Part shown: positions 9,515 to 17,845 of the stretch, piece by piece | Layout of the letters: each line of letters starts with the position of its first letter | Position numbering within the stretch: position 1 is the first letter of the stretch | Assembly: GCF_002284565.1 (NCBI RefSeq) | Contig: NZ_NPKI01000033.1 | Coordinates: 156,098 to 220,097 of the forward strand | Reading direction: 5' to 3' | DNA length: 64,000 nucleotides | Source: Mesorhizobium mediterraneum | Lineage (GTDB): Bacteria > Pseudomonadota > Alphaproteobacteria > Rhizobiales > Rhizobiaceae | Position numbers and translations under genes: made by a program | Notes under the pieces: model-generated | The model's input: only the letters and a program-made list of their open reading frames with translations | Told to the model about the DNA's origin: nothing | The model's database searches: none

Positions 9515-10344
9515 AAATAGCGCAGATAGAATTCGGCGAAGATGCCCTTCACCGAAATCTCCTGCAGCGCGTAGTCGAACGCTGCGGCGAGCGCCGGATC
9601 GTTGGCCCTGGTGGCGATGGCCATGCCCGAGCCCAGATATTCGGGTGCCAGATAGGGGCCGCCAGCAAAGCGGCAGCAGGCTGCTGCATCCGAACCGCCC
9701 AACCAGAAGGCGAAGCGCATGCCGTCGCCGAAGGCGGCGTCGACCTTGCCGGCCTTGAGGCCATCATAGAGTTCTTCCGGCCGGTCGAAGGGAACGACCT
9801 GAACGGTGCCGAAATAATCGCGCAACATCCGCTCATGCGCGGAACTGGCGACCACGCCGACGCGCTTGTCGCGCAGTCTGTCGAAGATCGGTTCCGTCAG
9901 CGCCTTTGTCTTCTGCATGATGAAGCGCGCCGGAAACTGCAGGTAGGAACGTGAGAAGGCATATTTCGACCGCGACTCCGGCGTGGCGGCGATGCCGGCA
10001 ATGATCGCTTCGCCTTCGCCCTTCTGCAGCGCCCCTTCGAGCTCGGCCCAGGGCAGCGCCTGGATTTGGCATTTTTCCGCGATGCCGAGTTCGGCGCAGA
10101 TGGCGCGCGCCAGATCGACGTGGAAGCCGGACAACCGGCCTGCCCCGTCGAGGAAATTGAAGGGCGGGAAATCGGTGGTGGTCAGGAATCTCAGACGCGG
10201 CAGTGCGGAAAGGTCCGGCTTTGGCAGCCGCTCCTTGGCATCCCACAGCACCGGCACTTGCGGCTCCGCGGCACGCGCACTCGTGAGCAACTGTGCCCCC
10301 GTCATTACCAGCATCAGGACGATGGATATCCACCGAATTGCCAC
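9496..10344 (-). CDS. transporter substrate-binding protein (amino-acid type, SBP_bac_3)
   Basis: This is a periplasmic solute-binding protein of the polar amino acid family. An N-terminal signal peptide (AIRWISIVLMLVMTGAQLL, cleavage near SARA-AE) is followed by the lobe motifs LRFLTTTDFPPFNFLDGAGR, GFHVDLARAICAELG and AIIAGIAATPESRSKYAFSR. The GTG at 10344 (after GGCGGAG) puts the signal peptide at the N-terminus; an in-frame ATG at 10425 would add 27 residues ahead of it. No permease or ATPase genes adjoin, so it is an orphan binding protein and the ligand is unknown. Its 3' end is part of the tandem repeat array. Confidence 0.8.
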   Translation of the reverse strand: MAIRWISIVLMLVMTGAQLLTSARAAEPQVPVLWDAKERLPKPDLSALPRLRFLTTTDFPPFNFLDGAGRLSGFHVDLARAICAELGIAEKCQIQALPWAELEGALQKGEGEAIIAGIAATPESRSKYAFSRSYLQFPARFIMQKTKALTEPIFDRLRDKRVGVVASSAHERMLRDYFGTVQVVPFDRPEELYDGLKAGKVDAAFGDGMRFAFWLGGSDAAACCRFAGGPYLAPEYLGSGMAIATRANDPALAAAFDYALQEISVKGIFAEFYLRYFPVSFF

Positions 10345-10538
10345 GACCGGAGCTCCGCCCTGTTCTGTCCAGATTGGCTTTTCGTACGAAAATGGTGCAG
10401 GCACAACGGTTTTTGATTTCATCACGCCGATTTAGGGATATGGTTTAGCGAGTTTGCAAACGTGTGCGGCGTCGGCTGGAGGGGAGCAAGGCACTGCAAG
10501 CAGAGGAGAGCAGGTTTGTAATCCGGGGTCGATGGCAA

Positions 10539-10555
10539 AGTGCAGATCAGGCACT
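10539..10555. promoter_or_regulatory. candidate lux/tra-box-like inverted repeat upstream of luxR
   Basis: The sequence AGTGCAGATCAGGCACT has 5-bp perfect arms (AGTGC/GCACT). Its left half GTGCAGATC equals half of the TraR tra-box as I recall it. It lies 45 bp before the luxR start codon, where an autoregulatory site would be expected. The right half departs from the tra-box, so this is only a candidate. Confidence 0.4.
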
Positions 10556-10600
10556 GGACGTTGATCTCAACGCGGAAGGCAACATGGGGTAGATGTTGCG

Positions 10601-11332
10601 ATGGGCCACTTCGATCGCACACTGGAATTCATAGATCAGTTGCAGCACGCCGACACAGCGGCGGCGGTCTGCCAAAAACTGCTTGGCATAACCTCGGAGT
10701 TCGGCCTGACGGCGCTTATGGCCGGGACGGTTCCGCAGCCAGGCACCCCGCGAGGCCAGCAAAAGGACCATGTGCTGCTCTGTGACTGGCCGGGAGAATG
10801 GCTGGAGCGCTATGTGGCGCGCAACTATGTCGACCATGACCCCGTCGTCAGTCACATGAAGCAGCTGCAGGCGCCGTTCCAGTGGCGGGAAGCGTCTCAG
10901 GGCATTCGCATCGACAAGAGCAGTGGCGAGGTGATGGGCGACGCCAGCGAATTCAAACTGCGCGACGGCATGGCCTTCCCGCTGGTCACGCTCGACGGTC
11001 AGATCGTTATGGTGTCGCTCGGCGGCGAGGCCGTGGAACTGTCGGGAGCCGAGTTCGGGCAGGTATCGCTGGCAGCGACCTATGCGATCGGCCGCGCCAT
11101 GCAACTCCACACGATGGCGGCCAAGACCATCGACCACGTCGAACTGACGCCGCGTGAGCGCGAATGCATGCAATGGGCCGCCGTCGGCAAGTCCGAATGG
11201 GAGATTTCACAGATTCTCGGCATTTCGGAACACACGTCAGAGAAACACCTTCTTAACGCCAAAAGCAAACTCGGTGCCGTCAACCGGGTGCAGGCGGTCG
11301 CGGAAGCGATAAGGCGCGGCTATATTAGCTAG
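10601..11332 (+). CDS. luxR: LuxR family quorum-sensing regulator (autoinducer-binding)
   Basis: This 243-aa acyl-homoserine-lactone receptor has an N-terminal autoinducer-binding domain (about 1-165) and a C-terminal LuxR HTH (about 175-240, LTPRERECMQWAAVGKSEWE). All six residues conserved in TraR-type receptors are present with a constant +10 offset: W67, Y71, D80, P81, W95 and G123. The HTH keeps the usual GKSEWEIS / SEHTSEKHL pattern. It lies 97 bp upstream of luxI in the same direction, so it is the cognate receptor. The family symbol is generic; in mesorhizobia such pairs carry several strain-specific names. Confidence 0.92.
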   Translation: MGHFDRTLEFIDQLQHADTAAAVCQKLLGITSEFGLTALMAGTVPQPGTPRGQQKDHVLLCDWPGEWLERYVARNYVDHDPVVSHMKQLQAPFQWREASQGIRIDKSSGEVMGDASEFKLRDGMAFPLVTLDGQIVMVSLGGEAVELSGAEFGQVSLAATYAIGRAMQLHTMAAKTIDHVELTPRERECMQWAAVGKSEWEISQILGISEHTSEKHLLNAKSKLGAVNRVQAVAEAIRRGYIS

Positions 11333-11362
11333 CTCGGCCGTGCCGGCCTAGAAATTCTTGCC

Positions 11363-11376
11363 TACGTGATCGCGTA
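11363..11376. promoter_or_regulatory. candidate LuxR-binding palindrome upstream of luxI
   Basis: TACGTGATCGCGTA is a 14-bp palindrome with one mismatched pair, centred about 60 bp before the luxI start codon in the 97-bp luxR-luxI spacer. Position and symmetry suit a LuxR-type operator, but the sequence is not a canonical lux or tra box. Confidence 0.4.
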
Positions 11377-11429
11377 ATTTTCTCGGGACAGCCCGGCCGT
11401 ATCTTCCTATTGAACCTAGGAGACGGCAG

Positions 11430-12068
11430 ATGCTTTTTTCCCTTACCACACAGGAACTTATGGAACGTCCCGACCTTTGGGAGGCCGTTCATCGCTTGCG
11501 CTACAAGATTTTCGTCGAGGAAATGGGGTGGAGCGATCTGCAGCGCCCCGATGGGCTTGAGATCGATCAGTTCGACCACGACGAGGCGGTGCATCAGCTC
11601 GTCATCCGCAACGGCGAGCTTGCCGGTTATCAGCGGATGTTGCCGACAACGCGGGCGCATCTTCTGACCGAGGTGCTGGCGGACCTCTATGAAGGGACGC
11701 CACCGTCCGGGCCGAACGTTTGGGAGCTGACCCGCTATGCGGTGGCGCCGGGCTTTCGTGACGGCAAGCGCGGCGTATCGACGGTCGGCACCGAGCTCAT
11801 TGCCGGCTTCGTCGAGTGGGGGCTGAAGCGGAACGTCAATCAGGTGATCATCGAGTTCGAGCCGATGTGGGTCCTGCGGGCGCTGCAATTGCACTTCCTG
11901 GCGAAGCCGCTTGGCTACCAGCGCACCTATGGCAACCAGCAGGTCGTCGCCACGCTGCTCACCTTCAACGAGCATACGCTTGAGGTGGTGCGTTCGCGTC
12001 GTAGCCATTTCGCGCCGGTGCTGGCCAGGGGATATCCCGACAGGCTCGGAATGAGGCAGGCCTCGTGA
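11430..12068 (+). CDS. luxI: acyl-homoserine-lactone synthase (LuxI family)
   Basis: This 212-aa enzyme makes N-acyl-homoserine lactone from S-adenosylmethionine and an acyl carrier. The family's invariant residues are present near their usual positions: R24 and F28 in LRYKIF, W34, D46 and D49 in EIDQFD, R69, and E99/R102 in WELTRYAV. The ATG follows TAGGAGA at good spacing. The gene is next to its luxR, and its stop codon is 14 bp before the crotonase start, so synthase and crotonase are probably cotranscribed. The acyl chain cannot be read directly, but the crotonase partner suggests an unsaturated or otherwise modified chain. Confidence 0.95.
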   Translation: MLFSLTTQELMERPDLWEAVHRLRYKIFVEEMGWSDLQRPDGLEIDQFDHDEAVHQLVIRNGELAGYQRMLPTTRAHLLTEVLADLYEGTPPSGPNVWELTRYAVAPGFRDGKRGVSTVGTELIAGFVEWGLKRNVNQVIIEFEPMWVLRALQLHFLAKPLGYQRTYGNQQVVATLLTFNEHTLEVVRSRRSHFAPVLARGYPDRLGMRQAS

Positions 12069-12082
12069 GATTGGAGACAACC

Positions 12083-12829
12083 ATGAACGTCCACACGCAA
12101 ACGGAGTTCCGCAACCATACGCTGATCGTCTCGGTGTCGTCGGATGACGGCCGGCCGGTGCTGGACAGGCGAGCCTATGAAAGCTTGGCCAAGACCTTCC
12201 ATGAAGCCGCCGTCGACGATGATGTACGCGTCGTGGTGCTGCGCGGCCTCGCCGGCTGCTTCTGCCTCGGCGGCGACTTTTCCGAGTTCCTCGACGCCAC
12301 CAAGCATCAACGATTGATCGCCGCCGTCACCGACATGTTCCGCACGCTGGCGACGTTTCCAAAACCGGTCCTTGCCTGTGTCGATGGCGGCGCTGTCGGC
12401 GTCGGCTGCACCATCCTGTTCCATTGCGACATGGTGATCGCATCTGATGAAAGCACGTTCCGGGTGCCGTTCGTCGATTTCGGCCTCGTGCCGGACGCGG
12501 CGACCAGCATCCTGGCGCCGCAGAAACTCGGTTATGCCGGCGCTTTCCGCTTCTTCTGCCTGGGCGACACGCTCAGTGCCGAGGACGCCAGGATGCTTGG
12601 CCTGGTCACGGAGATCGTGGCGGGCGATGTCGAGGAAGCCGCACTTGGCAGAGCCAGGCAACTCGCCAAAAAGCCGGTCGCCGCGCTGCTGCAGACGCGC
12701 GACCTGCTCAAGGGCGACACAGGCGCGCTCTGCGATCGCATCGACCAGGAGATTTCGCTGTTTCAGCAGGCTTTGCAGGACGATGCCACGCTGAAGCGAC
12801 TGCAGCGGATTGCCCGGCTGGCGGCATGA
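12083..12829 (+). CDS. crotonase-family protein cotranscribed with luxI
   Basis: This 248-aa crotonase-fold protein starts at the ATG after TTGGAGAC; a GTG at 12065 overlapping the luxI stop is an alternative. The oxyanion-hole segments CFCLGGDF and DGGAVGVG are present. The two catalytic glutamates of enoyl-CoA hydratase are not: by alignment to rat ECH (E144, E164) they fall on T110 and F130. An Asp follows the conserved Pro in FGLVPDA (D138), the position of the catalytic acid in PaaG-type enoyl-CoA isomerases. The protein is thus more likely an isomerase or acyl-chain-modifying enzyme than a hydratase. Its coupling to luxI points to remodelling of the signal's acyl group. Confidence 0.85.
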   Translation: MNVHTQTEFRNHTLIVSVSSDDGRPVLDRRAYESLAKTFHEAAVDDDVRVVVLRGLAGCFCLGGDFSEFLDATKHQRLIAAVTDMFRTLATFPKPVLACVDGGAVGVGCTILFHCDMVIASDESTFRVPFVDFGLVPDAATSILAPQKLGYAGAFRFFCLGDTLSAEDARMLGLVTEIVAGDVEEAALGRARQLAKKPVAALLQTRDLLKGDTGALCDRIDQEISLFQQALQDDATLKRLQRIARLAA

Positions 12830-12867
12830 GAAGTCACTCGGGAGAATGACAAGAATGTCCGGAATCG

Positions 12868-12892
12868 TGCCGCGCGTCTTTGGCGCGCGGCA
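12868..12892. terminator. hairpin between convergent crotonase and ppk2 genes
   Basis: GCCGCGCG (12869-12876) pairs with CGCGCGGC (12884-12891) across a 7-nt loop, extended by one T-A pair. There is no T-tract on either side, so it is a plausible two-way terminator hairpin but not a classic intrinsic one. Confidence 0.5.
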
Positions 12893-12897
12893 GTGCT

Positions 12898-13803
12898 TCA
12901 GGCCCGTGTTCCCAGGAACGAAGGCCCTTCCCCGATGATTTTCTTGTCTTCCTTGCCGATGGTGTCGAGGTCGCGGCCCTCATAGGGAAGCGACAACAGG
13001 ATACGCCGGATGACGGCAAGTCGCGCGCGCCGCTTGTCGTTGGCCCGCACGATGATCCAGGGCGCGAATTCCTCGTGCGTGCGTGCGAACATGAGATCGC
13101 GCGCCTTGGTGTAGTCGTCCCATTTGGTGATGCCGGCAATGTCGATCGGCGAGAATTTCCAGCTCTTCAACGGACTCCAGCGGCGATCGTGAAACCGCTC
13201 GAGCTGTGTCTCCCGACCGATGTTCAGCCAGAATTTGAAAAAATGGATGCCCTCGTTGCAGATCATCCGTTCAAAATACGGCGTCTCGTCCAGGAATTTC
13301 TCATGCTGCTCCGGCGTGCAGAAGCCCATGACCGGCTCGACGCCGGCGCGATTGTACCAGGAGCGGTCGAAAGTGACGAACTCGCCGGACGTCGGAAAGT
13401 GCGCGACATAGCGCTGGAAATACCACTGTCCGAGCTCGGTCGGGGTCGGCTTGGTCAGCGCCACATTGCGTGCGGTTCGAGGATTCAGGTACTGGCGCAG
13501 CGCAAAGATCGTGCCGCCCTTGCCGGCGGCGTCGCGTCCTTCGAACAGCGACATCACCCGCTTGCCGGTCGATTGCAGCCATGCCTGCGCCTTGACCAGC
13601 TCGATCTGCAGCCGCTCGAGCGTCTCGTCGTACTCGTCGCTTTTCATTTTCTTGTCGTAGGGGTAGCCGCCGGCGGTCAGCTTATTGTCCTCGACCCAAT
13701 TGGGAAGCTTGGGATCCTCGATGTCAAACTCGAGCTCCTTGCCGTCGATCCGTATCTTCAGCGGGCCTGCAACGGGCGCGGCATCTTCCTTGAGTATTTT
13801 CAT
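12898..13803 (-). CDS. ppk2: polyphosphate kinase 2 (PPK2 family)
   Basis: This 301-aa single-domain PPK2 transfers phosphate between polyphosphate and nucleoside diphosphates. Walker A is in FEGRDAAGKGGT and the Walker B/lid region in FDRSWYNRAGVE. GFCTPEQHEKFL and HFFKFWLNIG are typical family segments. Length and motifs fit the nucleoside-diphosphate (class I) group, although class cannot be proven by eye. It lies next to phoR and phoU, fitting a phosphate-metabolism neighbourhood, but is transcribed away from them. Confidence 0.9.
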   Translation of the reverse strand: MKILKEDAAPVAGPLKIRIDGKELEFDIEDPKLPNWVEDNKLTAGGYPYDKKMKSDEYDETLERLQIELVKAQAWLQSTGKRVMSLFEGRDAAGKGGTIFALRQYLNPRTARNVALTKPTPTELGQWYFQRYVAHFPTSGEFVTFDRSWYNRAGVEPVMGFCTPEQHEKFLDETPYFERMICNEGIHFFKFWLNIGRETQLERFHDRRWSPLKSWKFSPIDIAGITKWDDYTKARDLMFARTHEEFAPWIIVRANDKRRARLAVIRRILLSLPYEGRDLDTIGKEDKKIIGEGPSFLGTRA

Positions 13804-13860
13804 CGAGACGAACCTTTCCAGCTTCCGGACTCATGCTATTGGGAGCCTAACTGCATCGGC

Positions 13861-13945
13861 CCGAAAATCGGAATCGATTTTCGGAAAGAACGAGGCAGCA
13901 GATTAAAAGTGGCAGAGCGTCCTTTGTGCATCCAATTGGACGCAC
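13861..13945. repeat. RIME-like intergenic palindromic element
   Basis: Two hairpins lie in tandem: CCGAAAATCG/CGATTTTCGG (13861-13870 and 13875-13884) and GTGCATCC/GGACGCAC (13926-13933 and 13938-13945). This resembles the small palindromic intergenic elements common in rhizobial genomes. It lies in the divergent ppk2/phoR spacer. It could shape transcript ends; no promoter was recognised in it. Confidence 0.65.
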
Positions 13946-13966
13946 GGCGCGCGTGAATGGCTGACA

Positions 13967-15229
13967 ATGGCTGACATCGGCACAGAACAGCGAAGCAAGG
14001 CGCAAGCCGTCGCCAGTCGGTTGTGGAACAGCCGCTGGCTGCTGGCGGCCGGCATCGTCGCGGTCCTGACGGTCTATGTTTTCGCGGCCGGCTATGTGGT
14101 GCTGCTGGCATGTGCGGTGCTGCTGCTTGCCGCCGCGATGCTGCCGGCCGGCGTTGCGCGCCAGTCCGCCGGGGATGCCGCGGCGATCGAGGCGAGCGGA
14201 CTGCAACACCTGTCGGGGGAATATCTGGCGGCGGCCGTTGCCGATCCGCTGATCATCTTCGATCGCACCGCCACGATCGTCCATGCCAACGCCGCCGCCT
14301 TCGCCGCCTTCGGCGGCATCGCACCGGGCATGTCGCTGTCGCTGAAATTCCGTGCGCCCGAGATGCAGGCCTTGCTGGACAGTATTTTGTCTGGGGCCGC
14401 CGCTTCGGATGTCGTCGACTATACCGAAAAGCTGCCGGTCGAACGGGCTTATCGGGTGAGTGCGTCTTCAGTCGGCCACGGCACCGACCTCTATGTGCTG
14501 GTTTTCAAGGACCAGAGCGAGGCGCGCCGGATCGACCGGATGCGCGCCGACTTCATCGCCAATGCCAGCCACGAACTGCGCACCCCGCTCGCCTCGATCT
14601 CCGGCTTCATCGAGACGCTGCGTGGCCCGGCCCGCAACGACCCGGCGGCGCGCGAGCAGTTCCTGCAGATCATGCAGAACCAGACCGGCCGCATGGCGCG
14701 CCTGATCGATGACCTGTTGTCGCTGTCGCGGCTGGAGATGAAACCCTATCTAAAGCCGGGAACCGAGGTCGATCTCCGCCAGACGCTCGACAGCGTCATC
14801 GATTCGCTCGGGCCGCTTGCCAGGGAAAACGGCGTTGCCATTGAGCGGGATTTCGAGAAAGGACCGCTCGATGTGCCCGGGGATCGCGACGAACTTTTCC
14901 AGGTCTTCGAAAATCTGCTGGAAAACGCCTGCAAATACGGACAATCGGGTGGACGTGTCGTGGTGACGATTGCTCACAGCGATGACGGTCCCGAACCGGG
15001 CATCGACGTCACCATCCGGGACTTCGGTCCCGGCATTCCCGAGGAGCACATCCCGCGCATCACCGAGCGCTTCTACCGCGTCGATGTCGAAAACAGCCGG
15101 ACCCAGAAAGGCACCGGCCTTGGCCTCTCGATCGTCAAACATATCCTGACGCGCCACAACGCCAGACTCTCGATCAAGTCCGAGGTCGGCAAGGGCGCAG
15201 CCTTCTCGGTTCATTTGCCGGCGCATTAG
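13967..15229 (+). CDS. phoR: phosphate regulon sensor histidine kinase
   Basis: This 420-aa membrane sensor kinase has two transmembrane segments near the N-terminus (about residues 24-60), a PAS-like region (about 85-175), a HisKA H-box with the phosphoacceptor in NASHELRTPLASI, and an HATPase_c domain with N-box LLENACKYG and G-boxes DFGPGIP and GTGLGLSIVKH. The layout and the adjacent phoU support PhoR, the kinase of PhoB. PhoB and the Pst transporter genes that usually follow phoR are not in the window. Confidence 0.85.
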   Translation: MADIGTEQRSKAQAVASRLWNSRWLLAAGIVAVLTVYVFAAGYVVLLACAVLLLAAAMLPAGVARQSAGDAAAIEASGLQHLSGEYLAAAVADPLIIFDRTATIVHANAAAFAAFGGIAPGMSLSLKFRAPEMQALLDSILSGAAASDVVDYTEKLPVERAYRVSASSVGHGTDLYVLVFKDQSEARRIDRMRADFIANASHELRTPLASISGFIETLRGPARNDPAAREQFLQIMQNQTGRMARLIDDLLSLSRLEMKPYLKPGTEVDLRQTLDSVIDSLGPLARENGVAIERDFEKGPLDVPGDRDELFQVFENLLENACKYGQSGGRVVVTIAHSDDGPEPGIDVTIRDFGPGIPEEHIPRITERFYRVDVENSRTQKGTGLGLSIVKHILTRHNARLSIKSEVGKGAAFSVHLPAH

Positions 15230-15327
15230 CGCCGCACTACGTATTAAAGGGTTTTTTCTTTTTTCTGTCATCCGGCTAGCGTATCAGCGGGGATTCGAGG
15301 AAACGACTCACTCTGGAAGGCATTTCC

Positions 15328-16053
15328 ATGCAGTCCGTGCACATCGTCAGCGCCTATGACGAGGAGCTGAAATATCTGTCGAAGCGCATCGCCGCGATGG
15401 GCGGGCATGCCGAACGCATGGTCGAACAAGCGATCGCGGCCCTGGTCAACGCCGACCCCGGCCTTGCCCAGAAGGTCATCCGTGATGATCTCGTTCTGGA
15501 CGAAGGGCAGCGCGAGATCGACGACAAGGCGATCGTCATCATTGCCAAGCGCCAGCCGATGGCGACGGATTTGCGCGAGATCGTCGGCGCGATCCGCATC
15601 TCGGCGGATCTCGAACGGGTCGGCGACCTCGGCAAGAATGTCGCCAAGCGCGTGGTTGCCGTCACAGAAGGACGCCAGCCGACCAGCCTGTTCCGCGGCA
15701 TCGAGGCCTTGGCCGACCTAGCGTTGACGCAGCTCAAGGAAGTGCTCGACGTCTACGCGTCGCGCTCGGTGGAAAAGATCGTCTTCGTGCGTGATCGCGA
15801 CGATCAGATCGACGCCGTGTACACCTCGCTGTTTCGCGAATTGCTGACCTACATGATGGAAGATCCGCGCAACATCACGCCTTGCACGCACCTGCTGTTT
15901 TGCGCCAAGAACATCGAGCGGATCGGCGACCACGCCACCAATATCGCCGAGACGATCTACTACATCGTCACCGGCGATCAGATGCCGGCCGAGCGGCCGA
16001 AGGGCGACAAGACAGACAAGATTGTTCTCCCGGGAGCGCTACCCGCGAAATGA
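15328..16053 (+). CDS. phoU: phosphate signalling protein PhoU
   Basis: This 241-aa protein consists of two PhoU three-helix repeats. The metal-binding signatures are in DLERVGDLGKNVAKR and NIERIGDHATNIAE. PhoU links Pst transporter state to PhoR. The 98-bp gap after phoR holds a T-rich stretch and one CTGTCAT (15265-15271), a Pho-box half-site, but no full Pho box. The pst genes that normally separate phoR and phoU are absent here. Confidence 0.94.
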   Translation: MQSVHIVSAYDEELKYLSKRIAAMGGHAERMVEQAIAALVNADPGLAQKVIRDDLVLDEGQREIDDKAIVIIAKRQPMATDLREIVGAIRISADLERVGDLGKNVAKRVVAVTEGRQPTSLFRGIEALADLALTQLKEVLDVYASRSVEKIVFVRDRDDQIDAVYTSLFRELLTYMMEDPRNITPCTHLLFCAKNIERIGDHATNIAETIYYIVTGDQMPAERPKGDKTDKIVLPGALPAK

Positions 16054-16186
16054 ACGGCCAAAGCGAGAATATCCCGTCTGAACTCATCTCGCTCGGCCTC
16101 TCGAACGCTTTATGAAACTGCGCTAAACTATCCGGACGTTAAGCTTCTCAGTTCCCTAGTGAAGGCCATGCTTTCAGGAGGCTGCG

Positions 16187-17194
16187 ATGGAATATGTTCG
16201 GGAGTTCATGCCTGCGCCGCCGACGTCCAGCATTATCGCTTCCGGCGTCTACACGGCCGGCCGGCGTATCGCCGACATTCCGATCGAGGAAGCTGGCGAA
16301 TGGGCAAAGAAGCCAGGCCATGTCGTCTGGATCGGCCTGCTGGAGCCCGACCGCAACCTGTTGCTTCGCGTCCAGGCGCAATTCCATCTGCATGATCTGG
16401 CGATCGAGGACGCGGAGCATCCGCATCAGCGGCCCAAGATCGAGCAATATGGCGACGCCTTGTTCATCGTCGCCCGCACGGCTCAATTGATCGACGGTCG
16501 TGTCACCTTCGGCGAAACCCATCTGTTCGTCGGTGCCGGCTACATCGTCAGCGTCAGGCACGGTCCATCAACCTCTTATGCCGCCGTTCGTCAGCACTGG
16601 GAAAGCTGCCCGCATTCGCTGGCCAAGGGCGAGGATTTCGTCCTCTATGCCATTCTCGATTTCATCGTCGATAACTACATGCCGGTGCTCGAGCAGATCG
16701 AGGATGAGGTCGAGGCGATCGAGGACAAGGTTCTGCTGAAACCTATGGCCGGCTCCGACATAGAACGGCTTTACATGCTGCGCCGCGACCTGTTGCGCCT
16801 GCGCAATGCGGCACTGCCGCTGGTGGAAGTCTGCCGCCGGCTGACCAGCGCCGACCTGCCGCAGATCCATGCGGCCATGCACCCGCTGTTCCGCGACGTC
16901 ACGGACCACATCCGCACCGTCCAGGAGAAGATCGACAGCTTGCGGGAGGTTCTCGCCTTTGCCTTCGAGGCGAGCCTTCTAGTTGGTCAGAGCCAGGAAA
17001 CGGCGATCACCAAGAAGCTTGCCTCATGGGCTGCCATCCTGGCGGTGCCGACGGCGCTCGCCGGCATCTACGGCATGAATTTCAACGACATGCCGGAACT
17101 GAGGATGGAATATGGCTATCCGATCGTGCTGGGAGCGATTGTTTTGGTCTGCTCGGTTCTCTACTGGCGCTTCCGCAAGAGCGGCTGGCTGTGA
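16187..17194 (+). CDS. corA: CorA family divalent cation transporter
   Basis: This 335-aa protein has a large N-terminal cytoplasmic domain, a long helix (about 200-270) and two C-terminal transmembrane helices. The signature YGMNF ends the first transmembrane helix and defines the CorA/Mrs2 pore entrance. Magnesium, or possibly another divalent ion, is the likely substrate. It stands alone and is convergent with gcrA across a repeat-rich hairpin. Confidence 0.9.
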   Translation: MEYVREFMPAPPTSSIIASGVYTAGRRIADIPIEEAGEWAKKPGHVVWIGLLEPDRNLLLRVQAQFHLHDLAIEDAEHPHQRPKIEQYGDALFIVARTAQLIDGRVTFGETHLFVGAGYIVSVRHGPSTSYAAVRQHWESCPHSLAKGEDFVLYAILDFIVDNYMPVLEQIEDEVEAIEDKVLLKPMAGSDIERLYMLRRDLLRLRNAALPLVEVCRRLTSADLPQIHAAMHPLFRDVTDHIRTVQEKIDSLREVLAFAFEASLLVGQSQETAITKKLASWAAILAVPTALAGIYGMNFNDMPELRMEYGYPIVLGAIVLVCSVLYWRFRKSGWL

Positions 17195-17198
17195 AAGA

Positions 17199-17294
17199 GA
17201 GCGAATAGGAAATAGCGAGTAGCGAATAGGTGAAAATGAAGCTGCTTCCTCGCGGAGGCTCAATCCGTCTCTATTCGCTATTCGCTATTCGCTC
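17199..17294. repeat. inverted GCGAATAG repeats forming a hairpin between corA and gcrA
   Basis: The left arm (17199-17229) has GCGAATAGG, AATAGCGAG and AGCGAATAG; the right arm (17271-17294) is CTATTCGCTATTCGCTATTCGC. The arms are complementary over about 25 nt around a 40-nt loop and run into the gcrA stop codon. Such AGCGAATAG arrays look like repeat-derived two-way terminators. Confidence 0.75.
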
Positions 17295-17811
17295 AGCGAC
17301 TGCGGCGCCGCTCCGAGGCCGGCTGGAACGCTATGCGGGAGTGATACTTGCAATAGGGTCCGGTTTCGGCCGCGTCGTTGCCGCAGAAATGGAATTCTTC
17401 CGAAAGCGGATCGCCATTCGGCCATTTGCATGTCCGCTCGGTCAACTCGACGAGTTGCAGATGCCGCGAGATCGGCACAACGACGTTCTCGACCGGACGG
17501 ACGTAATGACGCGTCATCGGTACGGCGTCGAATTGCGCCTGCAGCGCGGTCGCGCCGATCGACGTGGTGATATGCCGCGCTGTGCTTGCCGCCCGCGACA
17601 CCGATTTCTGGACGGTTGATCCCTGCACGCTCTTCTTCTGGCGTGCCGGCGTGGCGGTCGAGCGTCCGCGGCCCGACAGTTTCAGCCGATGCACCTTGCC
17701 GATGACAGCATTGCGGCTGACACCCCCGAGCTGTGCGGCGATCTGGCTGGCGCTCAGTCCCTCCGACCACAATTTTCTAAGAAGTTCGACCCGCTCGTCA
17801 GTCCAATTCAT
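17293..17811 (-). CDS. gcrA: GcrA cell cycle regulator
   Basis: This 172-aa protein starts with MNWTDERVELLRKLWSEGLS, the diagnostic GcrA HTH, followed by SASQIAAQLGGVSRNAVIGK. It has a basic Ser/Thr-rich linker and the C-terminal sigma-70-interacting part CKWPNGDP...FCGN with conserved Cys residues. In alphaproteobacteria GcrA activates cell-cycle promoters carrying CcrM-methylated GANTC sites. A GAATC lies 35 bp before its start codon, which fits methylation-linked control of gcrA itself. Confidence 0.93.
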   Translation of the reverse strand: MNWTDERVELLRKLWSEGLSASQIAAQLGGVSRNAVIGKVHRLKLSGRGRSTATPARQKKSVQGSTVQKSVSRAASTARHITTSIGATALQAQFDAVPMTRHYVRPVENVVVPISRHLQLVELTERTCKWPNGDPLSEEFHFCGNDAAETGPYCKYHSRIAFQPASERRRSR

Positions 17812-17845
17812 GAGACCGCGCTCCTGCTGAAATGTGCGGCGATCG

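Noticed and set aside
10539..12829. Quorum-sensing genes as part of an integrative element
   Set aside because: No integrase, relaxase, tra genes or attachment sites are in the window.
15230..15327. Pho box before phoU
   Set aside because: Only one half-site (CTGTCAT) is present.
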